NCBI RefSeq assembly: GCF_040183065.1
Contig: NC_091125.1
Span: forward strand, 122,858,121 to 122,922,120
Source: Periplaneta americana
Lineage: Eukaryota; Arthropoda; Insecta; Blattodea; Blattidae
Reading direction: 5' to 3'
DNA: 64,000 nt
Position numbers and translations under genes: made by a program
Part shown: piece after piece, positions 22,115-33,685 of the stretch
How the letters are laid out: each line of letters begins with the position of its first letter
Position numbering within the stretch: the first letter of the stretch is position 1
The notes under the pieces: model-generated
What the model was told of the DNA's origin: nothing
The model's input: the letters and a program-made list of their open reading frames with translations, nothing else
The model's database searches: none

Positions 22115-22740
22115 TTTTCAATGTACAGAGAGTTCAGCTAGGCTCACAGCCAGGAAAATACGCATCAGACATGCTTGCATGCCATCATTATCATTCTGTA
22201 ACCTGCAGCATATTTTTATTGATATAACTTTAATTAATAATAGCATGCGCACAATTAAATTTTAATTCATAATCAGTGCTATACCAACTTATGTTACAGG
22301 AGTTGTTCAAAGTGGTGTCCATCCTCTATCATACATTCCTGACTTCTTTCATAAAATTGCTATTCAAACCCAAAGTTGCTATGTATTTCAGTAAATCTTG
22401 AAATTTCTCTTCTTACATTGTTTTTAAGTTCCTCTACAGTGTGGGGGGTTACTCCTGCACTTTTTAGGGTGTGAATAACAATTTCATCAAAAGATATCAG
22501 AATGTGTGAATGCAGATAGACACCACTTTGAAAAACTAATACAACACAGGTTACTACTCATTAAGAAATAAAAATATAGTGTTTGCACGCTATTATTGAT
22601 CGAAGTTATATGAATAAAAATTCGTGGGAGTATATACAGATTGATGATGATGCTGTATAAGTTATGCTGACCATGCAAGCATGTCTGATGCACATGTTCC
22701 TGGCCAGGAGTGGAGCTGAACACTTTGTATTTAATCATCA
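22115..22740. mobile_element. Palindromic DNA transposon derivative with two transposase C-termini
   Basis: Arms at about 22115-22255 and 22583-22740 are inverted copies sharing GCATCAGACATGCTTGCATG and a later ATAACTT...ATTAATAATAGC-type block. Between them are two copies of a transposase end pointing outward. On the minus strand 22490-22294 reads SAGVTPHTVEELKNNVRREI, SRFTEIHSNFGFE, stop, QECMIEDGHHFEQLL, stop. On the plus strand 22500-22550 reads ECVNADRHHFEKLI. HFEQLL-type endings after a SxECxxxxGxHF motif are typical of IS630/DUF4817-type insect transposases. The structure is a fold-back derivative lacking the catalytic core. Confidence 0.75.
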
Positions 22741-23025
22741 GCAACAGGATTTATTTAAAACATTATCAATAATATTTGTACAGATTCTAATGTAAATGTA
22801 TACATATATAATTTAAATAACGAAACTTTTGGTAAATTTGTAACTTAAAGAAAAAGGGCATTTAAAGCTTAAATTTTTATCTTAGAACTTTAAAACATAC
22901 AACATCAACAAATTTCCATGATTTAACTTTACATCTATAAGGTTACTGTTAAGACGGTTGTCGTCACAGCTACAGGGGGGAATTTTAAGCACTTATCTCA
23001 TGCCAGGATCAAGAATGCATGCACG
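22741..23025. other. No feature seen
   Basis: AT-rich spacer. Confidence 0.4.
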
Positions 23026-23092
23026 TATTCATTACCTCCATGCTCCCTATATGCCTCCCTGGCGTAGAACTTTACCTTACCTTTAAAACAAA
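23026..23092 (+). mobile_element. SINE 3' fragment
   Basis: TTACCTCCATGCTCCC, ATGCCTCCCTGGCGT and TTTACCTTACCTTT match the 3' end of the full SINE at 37413-37709 with several changes. The tRNA head is absent. Confidence 0.6.
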
Positions 23093-24091
23093 AATTCTTA
23101 TAATTATATTTAACTTAAAAGTTATTTAGCCAAATTATATGTATTTATTAATCATGCAATTACCTTCTGTGCCATTTTCCCAACAGATGATTCCACTTCT
23201 TTTTAAATTGCAAATACTTCAACAATCTTAATGCTTGTTTCCTGCACAAAGGTTCTATAGCAAATGAGCTTGCCTTCTAACTGCTCGACAGCACCGCTTT
23301 CCCCTCCTCCTCCCCATATGCAACCATATCTCTGTAATGTGACCCCCGTTACAAGCTCACTTCACCACTTGTAGGTGTTAACACAATGTTTTTTCTTGTA
23401 GAAATACTACTTCAATGAGTAACAATACTATAGTGTTTTCAAACATCCCTTTCATAGCATAGTAGTGTACTTCCAAGAAATGTAACAAAATTAATTCACA
23501 ATAACTTTAAGTTTACCACGAAAGCATATAAAGGTATGGGGTTATAGGTTATAGAAACATGCATTCCTTATTGCTGTATTTAAAAAAACCAATTTAATTG
23601 CTTCTGGAGATTCTGATTATGGTTAGTAATTGAAAAGATACATGACAGAAATTATACAGTGAGTTCCAGTGAAAGTTCCCGGTGTTTCTGTACACCGACC
23701 CCCACAAACTCATGCTTCACAGAATTAAATCTTACGTACTATGCTACAGTAATAAATTTAACAAGTATTCAAAGTTGTACATCTCTATTTTATGACTAAC
23801 CACTAAAGATGCCGATTTGACTATTCTCATGAGTTTGTCTGCATGGCTGGTGAATCAGCTTATTTGATCACTCTTGACTGGTGTTTATGTTATCCTTCAC
23901 ACCTCAATTCTTAATGTGTATGTGTCAAGAGGAAGAAAATGAAAAAAAGAGAGAGATCACCATGTGAAAACTGCTTGGTGAATCCTGTCCCTTGAAATGA
24001 GATGTGCTAGTCTGTAGTCTTCTCTTGACAGCAGCCAAAAAAGGCACACAGCAACTAAGCTACTATAAGAGTAAGTGCAGTTCATGACGTA
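23093..24091. other. No gene seen
   Basis: AT-rich. A short C-rich patch (CCCCTCCTCCTCCCC) lies near 23300. Confidence 0.4.
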
Positions 24092-24295
24092 ATGTTGTGT
24101 TTTGCAATGGATACGTATTCAGTGAGTGAATGTGTACATATTTTGAAAACATACATATGGAAAAAGAAAGCGTATGGCAGAACAAGGGAAAACTTTAGAT
24201 GTAAATTTCCTAGCCACTCAGTTCTGTGTATAAAAACAATATTAAATTTGGTGAACAGGTTTAATGAAACGAGTTCTGTGAATGATGTGATGTGA
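24092..24295 (+). pseudogene. DUF4817/IS630-type transposase N-terminal relic
   Basis: 68-codon frame. From Met at 24107 it reads MDTYSVSECVHILKTYIWKK, RENFRCKFPSHSVLCIKTIL, LVNRFNETSSVNDV. This follows the helix-turn-helix pattern of DUF4817-type insect transposases (YxxxERVxIxKxY ... FRxKF ... LVxxFxETGSV). The conserved Gly of TGSV is Ser here. Nothing of the catalytic domain follows, so it is a fragment. Confidence 0.6.
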
Positions 24296-26821
24296 ACTGT
24301 GTATCACACAAGATGGGTAACACTTCCAGCAGCTACTGCTTGGAGGCTGAGTACCAGATGTTATTAATATAACATAGTACATAAGTTTTAATCTAGCGAA
24401 GGGCTGTGAGTTTGCGGACACAAGCAGCGGTGATAGTGGGAAGGGACCTGCCACTGGTCAGCTAACAGAAACATTGAGGAACATTTCATTGTAGATTACA
24501 CAAAATGACAAAATCACAATTTAACTGAAGAGACTCTGGAATACAATACCGTAATGGAAATTCAAATTACTGTGTAAATCATGTCTAATTAGTATTCATT
24601 TTTCCTTCAGTTCCTTATTCTAATCCTTTTCTTTAGTAATTTTACACACACATATGCACTTCTCTTTTTAATTGTTCTCTCACTCCATGGTCTAAAGCAG
24701 AAGTAGCTACTAAAGTCTTTGTGATGCTTTAGAGTTATATATGAGAACCTTTAGAAGAAATACAACATCCAATTTTAAGCTAATTGAATCACTGACAAAA
24801 AACAAACATTTAATAGAAATGTTGTATAGTTACAGTTATATACTTTTATCTCATTTTTGTAATTTCTGCTACACTAACTTATTTTACAATAGGACCAATA
24901 ATCTAATCTTCAGATCTAGCCAAAAACGGAAGTGACATTCTCTCGAAACAAACAATAGACTGTATGTATTTTTTTTATTTATTTTTTTAAAGATTTTTCC
25001 ACTAAAGCAACTCTAACAGAATTTGTTGGTACAGTTCTTAATATTACATAATATATGTAAGAAATATACTTCAATCAAATTATAATCTACTGCATATTTT
25101 AGTGATGCATAAATATCTTTATGTATAGATACAGTACCGTACACATTGTTAGTTCCTCAAACAAATCTTCACAATTTATGCTAGAGTTCGACAAACTGTC
25201 ATCAAATCATGCATATAGTGCTGCAGTTACTTGCAAAACTGCAAAAGATAAAATATTTTAAAGAAGTCACAAACATTTCGCAAAATGTCCATTCTTTAAC
25301 AATATTTCAACCCCAGTAGTTTGCAAACCGACAATTATATGTAGCTGTAGTAGGCTTATATTTAGAAAAATATTGTTTAGGTTAGATATAAAGGAAAAAC
25401 TATTATTACACATGAGTTGTACTGATTTCTAACTGGCACAGAGCTTAGGAGTTATTTTTTAGCCTTGTGGTGGAGTCTCCTTTAGCCTAAAGACTTGATT
25501 TTAAGACTCTGTTCTCTGTCCACCAATCTTTGATATGTAAACATAAGATTTAATTTCTTCCCAATCTGGACTTTTACATGACAAAATAATTAACATGACA
25601 TTTTATATAACTTTCATTCGGGGTATCATTATATTAAATGACATTAAACATAAGCAATACCATCCATTTTGGTAGTTTTGTAGTGAGACAAATGTAAATA
25701 ATAAAAGCTTCACAATAATTTTCACTGCTGTCTAACAAAAATAACTTTGTGATTGATATTTGTTGTGGAAGAGAATCTCTCTCCATTATCAATATGACCA
25801 ACTAAAAGGGCAGGTAAAACTAACAGAGTGAATAACATCAACAATGTCTCTTTGAAAAAGAAGTACAAAAAGAGAGTAGGAATATATGAGAAGAAAAAAG
25901 AAGGTTTGCTATAGTTGTTGAAAAATAAATGTATTTTTTACTAATATGTAATTTCACAACCAAAAGGGAAATGCATTACAAAATGTTAATCTACATTTTC
26001 ATAAAAAAATAAATAATAATATTAATAATCTTTATTAGCCATTAAACAATACAATTATAATAGGCTTCGTCATTATTGAAATACATCAAAGACACAATCA
26101 TTAGGTATTAAGAAACTCATCTATGCTGTAAAAACTATAAAAGGAGTCTTCAAATTGTAGTTCTACATTTTATACTAATTCGTAATTTTTCAATACAGTG
26201 CTATGTCACTGCATTCAACAATAATTTGGTATTTAAAATTTTTGCGTTATATTTTGCAGTTATTTGTAATTAATATAATTAAATTCTGGTACGAAATTTT
26301 CTTTACTACAAACTATAATGACAAAAACAAAATAAATTTGACAAGAAGAATGACGTAAGTTGAAATAAGGTATGCAAATTTAATATTTATGGGTTGGTTT
26401 TACAAATTTGTTGGAAACTATAATATATAAACAAAATTCATGACATATTAACATATAGCTGCCACTACCAGAAACATACAGTACAAAATTTCACAATTCT
26501 AAGCCGAACAGTTCTTAAATGAAATTTTAAAATCCTTCTCCCGAAAAAATTGACTTCTTTTTAGTAGTCTCACTGTTCTTCAGGGTCAACAATTTATGGA
26601 ATGTTTTGCTGACAATGTATGCGACAGAGAAAGGCAACAGCTATTTAACCTGCGATTACTCATGCTTTGTTGTGTAACGTGATCATTTGCATTGTTAGGT
26701 GGTACCTAACATCTGATATTTTTTATAAATTATAAAATTCATAATGTATTATTTTTATATTGTTTTAATTGTGTGATATTATTAATATTCTTTATTTTAT
26801 TCAATATACAAGTCTCATAAA
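24296..26821. other. No gene or clear repeat seen
   Basis: About 2.5 kb of AT-rich DNA. The frames at 24242-24454 and 24741-24935 show no domain. Confidence 0.4.
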
Positions 26822-26823
26822 TA

Positions 26824-27843
26824 GGGGGCAGATGTTGATGAAATGTCATCTTCTTACGTTTCAGATTAGGATAATGCCTATTAATATAGAAATCCTTTAC
26901 ATGTTAATATCAAAATAAAAAAAATAATTTCTTATATTGCATTTTTTTATGTTTCTGAACTAACAGGTCATTTTTATATTTTTCTCGGCATTTTTTGGCC
27001 ATTTTTAATACCTTGAAGAACTTTTAGATCATTTGAAATACATTTTTCTTTCTTCTTTACAGAATGGTCTGTTAAATCTTTTTTTAAGCAAATGGGTCAG
27101 TAGTAATTACCTACTGAATAAGTGAATAACAGTGAAGTTTGAGTTTTATAGTTTGGAAGAAATCTAACGTCCATCCCTCATTCCATTGAGGGCTTCACTT
27201 CACACAACGAAAGTAATATAAAATGCTTGACAACAGCTTAGTTTAAGTGAGGGCTTTGACCACTACTGTTCTTTTATTGCTACGAGGGTGTCTATAGAAT
27301 TTATGTTTGGAAGGGGGGAAGGAAAACTTTCACTGTTTCCTGACAATAGGACGTTGTGTCCCCAACAAGGTTCGGAAGGGATGTCCGCCTACTGTAGTAG
27401 ACAGTATTTTTAACATAAAGATTGCAAGAATGCATGCTGCGACCACAATTTGTTTTGTCATTCACACTCCCTCATCTGGAAGATCTGGTAACAAAAGTGA
27501 AGAGTGGAAGGAGGAGACAGAGAATGAAGGCACTGACATGAACCACCCCTGACTGAAACACATTGTAAACCCTCATTAAAATCCATAGTTTTCCTTTAAA
27601 ACCTTCATTTTGTTGCATGCCCTTTTCCTTTATCATAGTCAAATTCCAGGAAGTTGCCTCCTCTCTCCGAGATTTGCAAGGCAGTCATTGAAAAAAGTGA
27701 CCAATTATTAAGAAGCTATGGTGCGAGTACTTTGAATAATACTTAAATGTAATTTTTTTTAATTATATGTCATTTTTCCATTAGTTTAAGAGCATTTTAA
27801 TGATCATTTTAAGTAGATTTTTAGATCATCAACATCCGCCCCC
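26824..27843. mobile_element. 1.02-kb TIR element with TA duplication
   Basis: GGGGGCAGATGTTGATGA (26824-26841) is inverted at 27826-27843 as TCATCAACATCCGCCCCC, with one mismatch. TA flanks both ends (26822-26823, 27844-27845). A short subterminal motif (TTTTAGATCAT) recurs at 27025 and 27820. The 81-codon frame 27307-27552 is not a recognisable transposase. I class it as a non-autonomous element, Tc1/mariner-like by its TA flanks only. Confidence 0.7.
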
Positions 27844-27845
27844 TA

Positions 27846-28128
27846 ATCATAACTTTGCACTCAAAATTGTTATTTATAAAACATCTAATAAACAAAACAT
27901 AGGCTTAATATAACTAGTGCCACTATAAATGGCATTTATTGGCTTCCCAGCTCCAACATTCTCATTAGACATTTCAGAATCACCTTCATCTGACTGTTCT
28001 GAAGCTGTATCGTGTTCGCTGTATTCAGCATTTCCATCTAAGTCAGAAATTGTAGCTGGTATAGAGTATGATCATCGTCTGATTCCTCTTGTAACCAACT
28101 AATGATTTTCGTTTGACTCATGATGTCC
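27846..28128 (-). pseudogene. Possible piggyBac-like transposase N-terminus
   Basis: On the minus strand, ATG at about 28121 starts MSQTKIISWLQEESDDDHT. After a one-base frame change the neighbouring frame gives ATISDLDGNAEYSEHDT, SEQSDEGDSEMSNENVGAG, KPINAIYSGTSYI. An acidic Ser/Asp/Glu-rich N-terminus is common in piggyBac-type transposases, but the DDD catalytic part is absent. The assignment is tentative. A GC-richer 5' flank continues to about 28340. Confidence 0.35.
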
Positions 28129-28489
28129 AGAATAATAATGAGACTCAAATTAAACCATAACATTAAATTCACACTCGTCTTGTCTTGTAATATCACACAC
28201 GTTATCACTCGCGCAATTAGATTTCTCCTCACAGCGGACACACCTGACTGCTCGCGCTGTGAGACAGGATCACAGAAATTAACACAACGCATCGCCCGTT
28301 GCTTTCCACACTCCTTTCTCCCTTCCCAAACATCGCATCTACTCGACAAAGACACCACAGCAAGGCCAAATAATCTAACTAGGCATTTTTAAAAGGACAA
28401 CAATTCAAAATTAAAAAAAAGAAATTATAGGTAACAAAAAGTATAAAAATGTTAGAGTGAACCTCATAGCGCTAGTTATCGCAGGTTAA

Positions 28490-28757
28490 CACATTATTCT
28501 TCTTTTTTATTTTAGTAGATTATTTTATGATGCTTTATCAACATCTGAGGTTATTTAGCGTCTGAATGAGATGGTGATAATGCCGGTGAAATGAGTCCAG
28601 GGTCCACCACCTAAAGTTACCCAGCATTTGCTCATATTGGGTTGGGGGAAAACCCCAGAAAAAACCTCAACCAGGTAACTTGCCCCAACCGGGAATCGAA
28701 CCCGGGCCACCTGGTTTCGTGGCCAGACGCACTAACCGTTACTCCACAGGTGTGGAC
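28490..28757 (-). mobile_element. tRNA-derived SINE
   Basis: Minus strand: the head contains GGTTAGTGCGTCTGGCCACG (A-box region) and CCCGGGTTCGATTCCCGG (B box). The body has GGTTGAGGTTTTTTCTGGGG and CCAACCCAATATGAGC, then TGCTGGGTAACTTTAGGTG, GGACTCATTTCACCGGC and CGCTAAATAACC. It ends in TAAAATAATCTACTAAAA. I recognise the body as a widespread arthropod SINE. TTCTTCTT on both sides may be the target duplication, but it overlaps a microsatellite. A second decayed copy is at 52437-52575. Confidence 0.85.
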
Positions 28758-28854
28758 TTCTTCTTCTTCTTCATCATCATCATCATCATCATCATATCAT
28801 ATCATATCATATCATATCATATCATATCATATCATATCATATCATATCATATCA
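28758..28854. repeat. Compound microsatellite (TTC)n(ATC)n(ATATC)n
   Basis: Trinucleotide CTT and ATC runs pass directly into about 12 perfect copies of the pentamer ATATC. Confidence 0.95.
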
Positions 28855-29929
28855 TTTCTGTTCTCAATTGTCTAGTAGAGGTTTTAGAGATCTTCCTTAT
28901 AGTCTTATCCCTCTAGGTTATTATATTTAATTATTCTTGGCAAACATTTTCGTAGCATTAATTGGACATATGCAAACCAATTATTTTTGTATTCCTGAAT
29001 TTTATTTAAAAAAGGAATGACTTAATTCATTTAGAATTTCTTATCTTATAATGTGACCAAGTATATATATTTCATTTCAGATGCTCTCTTGATTTACCCC
29101 TGGCTTTTAGTGTTCAGATTTTAATGGTCCTGCCATTGCACATTAATATTGGAAGAGCCAAAGTAATATAAATTTTATTTCAGTACTCTTTGAACATTTT
29201 GTGGGTTTAAATATGTTCTTAATAATTCCTGTTATTCTTAAAAATATTTAACAATTTTATTGTTTAATACTATTTTACTTCTTATTGGATTATATCCCTT
29301 AAAAGGCATTGTTTTTTATTTCTCAGTTGAAATTTTCATTCCATGCTCTTCTATTAGCAGATACATCAACACTTACACTATTATCTGTAGTGTTAGCAGG
29401 TTCTTCATTATTACTAATACGTTTACTTCCACTCTTTGTTCTATATTTAAAAAAGGAACTGATATCTCGCCATATAAAATGAACTGAATGAACTCTCTCT
29501 CTAGAAAATGTTCCAGGCATGTCCCAATTCTTTGTTACCTATACTATAAAAAGATAAATCGCTTAATGAATGCTTGTATTTAGAAACATGTTTACATAAA
29601 CATTGGTCTGTACATTAATTTGCAGCTAAATCTATTACAACTCCTCAGAGAGAGATAGTAAGCTGTATCACTTTGATCTAATGCTCCCCCCTCTCCCCAT
29701 GTTCCTTCCTCCTCGAATCTCTGTTGATAAATCAATAATCTCTGTAATTAAAAGTGTATTAAGTAATAATTATTTACGACACAAGTGTTAAAAATGACAT
29801 TTCATTTCGTGAATAGAAATGTTTGCAAAACGAGGCTACAGGTCAAATGAAGCAATCCAATGAGCAAAATAAAATAATTTTTAACATGTGTATTGTACAC
29901 AATTTTTAGACGTAACTCATTACAACCAA
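28855..29929. other. No gene seen
   Basis: AT-rich. Frames at 29260-29487 and 29323-29520 oppose each other and lack domains. Confidence 0.4.
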
Positions 29930-30002
29930 GTGGTGTTGCAGTTCTGTGGTAGAGCACTGAACTGCAGATTGAGAGGTCCCCAGTTCGAACCTGGGTCACT
30001 TA
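29930..30002 (+). mobile_element. tRNA-Cys-like SINE head or tRNA pseudogene
   Basis: TGTGGTAGAGCACTGAACTG, GCAGATTGAGAGGTCCCCAG and TTCGAACCTGGG give a D arm, an anticodon loop CTGCAGA (anticodon GCA, Cys) and a perfect T arm CCCAG/CTGGG. The acceptor stem does not pair and no CCA-ready 3' end exists, so it is not a functional gene. An A/T-rich tail follows. Confidence 0.6.
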
Positions 30003-30315
30003 TTTTTTATATTCGCATTTAATTAATTATTTCATATAGTTATCAATGGAACAGTTGTCAAAGCAATTTTTTTAATTAGTGTATTTAAAAAAAATCATTT
30101 TTAAAGTAGGCTTGCAATGTTTGAATCACTTTATTTATTTGTTATGATTGCTGCCATGTGACATCTAGTGGGAAACAATTAATAATCGGTGTAAACAGTT
30201 GCAAGTCAGTATTAAAAAAACTTTTTCACATGCTGTCACATAACAATTTTTAACAATCTAAGTAAAGATTAATTTTTGGTCCTACAGAATATATGTTATG
30301 GTAACAATAATTATG

Positions 30316-30503
30316 AGGAGAAAAACTCGCTCCAGAACCGGGGATCGAACAAAGGGCCACAAAGGGAAAACCACTAGAGGAGGAGGATTCGTTCCAGTGC
30401 TGTGGAGTGAACTTCGGCTTAGCTCAGTGGTTAGAGCACTTGGTATATAGAACCAAGAACCTAGGTTCGATCCCCGGCGCTGGAGTAAGTTTTTCTCCTC
30501 TAA
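30316..30503 (+). mobile_element. tRNA-derived SINE within a 36-bp inverted repeat
   Basis: GGCTTAGCTCAGTGGTTAGA and GTTCGATCCCCGG (30410-30480) are tRNA A- and B-box regions. The 3' part (GTTCGATCCCCGGCGCTGGA to TTTTTCTCCTC, 30464-30500) is repeated in inverted orientation at 30318-30353. It looks like two copies head to head, the left one truncated. Confidence 0.65.
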
Positions 30504-32454
30504 TAATCAATTTATAACAAGTTGGCCTAGAGTTAAAAGATATACTTTTATGAATGGCTGTCTAAAAATATTTCTCACATTTATATCAAAACAGCTGAAA
30601 TTGAACTGGAGGACAAAATTATGTAGAAAAAGATTTCTGCACTGTGTCATGTAGACACATACAATATTTTGAAACTATGTACAGGTTGCAACAGGGAAAG
30701 TAAAAAGGGGAAACCAACTCTTAAGTAACTCTGAAATGTTGAATACATGTTTCTACTTTTATAACATGGTGCAAAAATCAAAAAACTTTACACCACTTTG
30801 TTCACTGAACAGATACCATGACAGTCTATCATATTAGAAGTTACAATATTTAGATTACAAAGCCTTCATCGTGTTTTTATTAATAATATAGTTATTTATT
30901 TGAATATAATGTGAATTATACTTCAATATATATAATAAGAAATATACATACGCAACTTTTAAATTTAATGCCACATTAAGTCAACATAGGCCTACTAATT
31001 AAGAAATCATACAATTTGCAGAAAATGTGCAACCTGTTACAGTGATCACATTACTACCTTTCATATTATGGAAAGTGTAAATGAAAGAGTTTTAAAAGAT
31101 TATTCCATTTCCGAATAAAAATTTACTCATGCAGGTCCATAGGTATTTTTCAATATCATGCAAAATTTGACAAGAGAAGTAAAATATTATAGTAAATTCT
31201 TCTTAACAGATAAGACGATAGATATTCAATATAACACTCATAGATGTCGTCTTTAAAACAAGTGCTTGATTATGTAACATTTAAGAAAATTATATCCTTA
31301 CTGAAGATAACATTATTTAGCACAACGGATTATAATATTTAAAAACAGTTTGTTATTAATCTACGTTCGAAATTGTGATGGCGCTCTGATCTGCCAGGTA
31401 AAATAATTTAATATTTACAGTTATTAAAATTCAATTTTAAAAGATAATTTATAAGCCTTTATAAAAATGCATGCTGCTTAATATTTTTATAATCTGAGAG
31501 ACAAGCCAATTTTATAAAGCTTGGTAGGAAAGTCATGCCATTGGGAGTTATCCCAATGTCATATTTGCTAAATTCCTACCTTCAATGATTCCAACATGAT
31601 GTGTCCGCAAACTTTTGAGGAAGAAGGAACACTAGCACCATTCAAGGATCCTGAAAATTTGTATAATAGATCTCTTAAAAAAATAAGCAGCGGCTTCTGA
31701 GGTAATCTATGTTGAAAGTCAAGAGCAACATGGCAAACGCATTTATTATCGTTTTATCTTTTGTTACTTTCAAGTTCATAACTGTTTGGATTACAAAATG
31801 AGTAGGGAATAATAGGCTTCATGAAATATGAGATGTTCAGACACAAACTGCATTTCTTCTAAGTTTCAAAAAGCTCTGTCTCCCTCTCTCTTTTTTATTT
31901 TGGTATATATAAAGCCACTTTTACTGCGACACCACACCAACTGTCTTCTGAGAACGATATTCTACATTGGATTTCCATTTCTATGTCATTCACAGACCAG
32001 TCCACAGACATGTTGTCATCTACTGACCATATGTAAGACACCGTCAGGTTCTGCGAAACAGTCTCTGTATCTTTATAGTGTAGGTGCATTTGCCTTTTAA
32101 AGAACTACTTTCCTAGTTATTTTATGATCGAGAAAACCTCTAAAAATCCTAAGAATGTTCAACTCTGAGCCACATTGATCAGTGCTCTCCTTTATTATAG
32201 AGTTTGGTTACACCGAAGTATCAAGTGATTAAATAAATCAGTAACTAAGACTAACATGTTTAGCGTGTATAAAGATATACATTTTTACTTTCATTTTAGT
32301 TACAAAGGGAAAATACAATTTCATGGAAATTAATAAGGATGGAAGGTGTTCAATAACAGTCCTTTTAAGAAACGAATCCTTGGCATAATGGAAAAGTCCT
32401 CTACCATTTTGTTCCTTTCTGTTTAGATTTCCCAGAAATTATTATTTTACATTC
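30504..32454. other. No gene seen
   Basis: About 1.95 kb of AT-rich DNA. A GC-richer patch at 31890-32095 has opposing open frames (31828-32100 plus, 31895-32089 minus) that I could not assign. Confidence 0.4.
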
Positions 32455-33370
32455 AGTAATCTTTATATGAAACAACAAGTCAAGGTCAGGATAGGAGAAG
32501 AAATATGTGAAGAAATTGAAATAGGGAGAAGAGTACAAGGATGCCTTTACCACCCACCCTGTTCAACATCTACTTGGAGGATTTAGTGAAGAACTGTTTC
32601 CAGAATATGAGAGGGATGATAGAAGGAAGAAGAAGAATAAAGTGCTTAAGATTTGTTGATGATACGGTGTTGTTAGTAGAAGAGGAGACGATATTAAGAG
32701 ATATGCTACTGCAGCTAAATGACAGTCGTGAACAGTATGCGATGAAGATAAATGCAAACAAGATGAAGACCATGGTTGTCGGAAGAAAAACAAGGAAGGT
32801 AAACGTGCGAATTCTAAATGAGGCAGTAGAGCAAGTGGACAGCTTCAAATACTTCAGGTGTACTATAAGCAGTAACATGAGCTGCTGCCAGGAAGTCAAA
32901 AGCAGGATAGAAATGGCAAGGGAAGCTTTTAATAGAAAAAGGAGCATCTTCTATGGACTTCTGGAAAAAGAACTAAGGAAGAGACTAGTGAAGTGCTTTG
33001 TGTGGAGTGTGGCATTGTGTGGAGCAGAAACATGGACATTATGACGAAGTGAAGAGAAGCGATTAGAAGATTTGAAATGTGCATATGGAGAAGAATGAAA
33101 GTGTGAAATGGAGAGACAGAATAAGAAACGAAGCTGTGTTGGAAAGAGTGGGTGAAGAAAGAATGATGTTGAAACTAATCAGGAAGAAAAAAAGAAATTG
33201 GTTGGGTCACTGACTGAGAAAAAAATGCCTATTGAAGGATGGATGCATTAGAAGGAATGGTGAATGGGAGAAAAGTTCAGGGCAGAAGAAGATATCAGAT
33301 GATAGACAACTTTAAGATATATGGATCATATGCGAAAAGACAGAAACTATGAATGAATAAATGAATAAGT
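32455..33370 (+). mobile_element. Non-LTR retrotransposon reverse transcriptase fragment
   Basis: The frame at 32541-33044 plus upstream codons reads QGCPLPPTLFNIYLEDLVKN and RRRIKCLRFVDDTVLLVEEE, placing the RT catalytic box as FVDD. It continues MKINANKMKTMVVGR, VDSFKYFRCTISSNM and VKCFVWSVALCGAETWTL, then a stop. After that the sequence continues in broken frames (RKKKRNWLGH-like, then GRRRYQM-like) to a GAATGAATAAATGAATAAG tail. It is 5'-truncated and mutated. It is distinct from the RTE-like family at 15.7 and 53.3 kb. Confidence 0.88.
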
Positions 33371-33685
33371 TTTGATCCCATTATATTTAGAAATACCCAT
33401 TTTATAAAAGTCTTTACATTGAAGTTCTCAATTCCAATAAACAATTTTGCATAATGTTTCTGTCATATTTATGATTTAAGAGTTTTTTAATACTTTAATT
33501 ATTAATAAATCACTTTAAGTAATAGATATTTGGCAATCGTGTTACCAGTGTGCTTCAACTAAAGGCCTGACTACAACAGGAATTAAGGGCAGTCACCTAC
33601 TAAGGAAGGTGTGATGTTGACACTGACGGCATAACCACCTTCACTGTTGTGGAGGTGTTTCCATGCATTGGTAAGTGCTATTATA
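33371..33685. other. No feature seen
   Basis: AT-rich spacer between two mobile elements. Confidence 0.4.

Noticed and set aside
28038..28392. Opposing frames at 28.0-28.4 kb as a host gene
   Set aside because: Only the acidic start on the minus strand looks protein-like, and it is better explained as a transposase remnant. The plus-strand frame is a shadow.
29930..30002. Functional tRNA-Cys gene
   Set aside because: The anticodon loop and T arm are good, but the acceptor stem does not pair and an A/T-rich retroposon-like tail follows.
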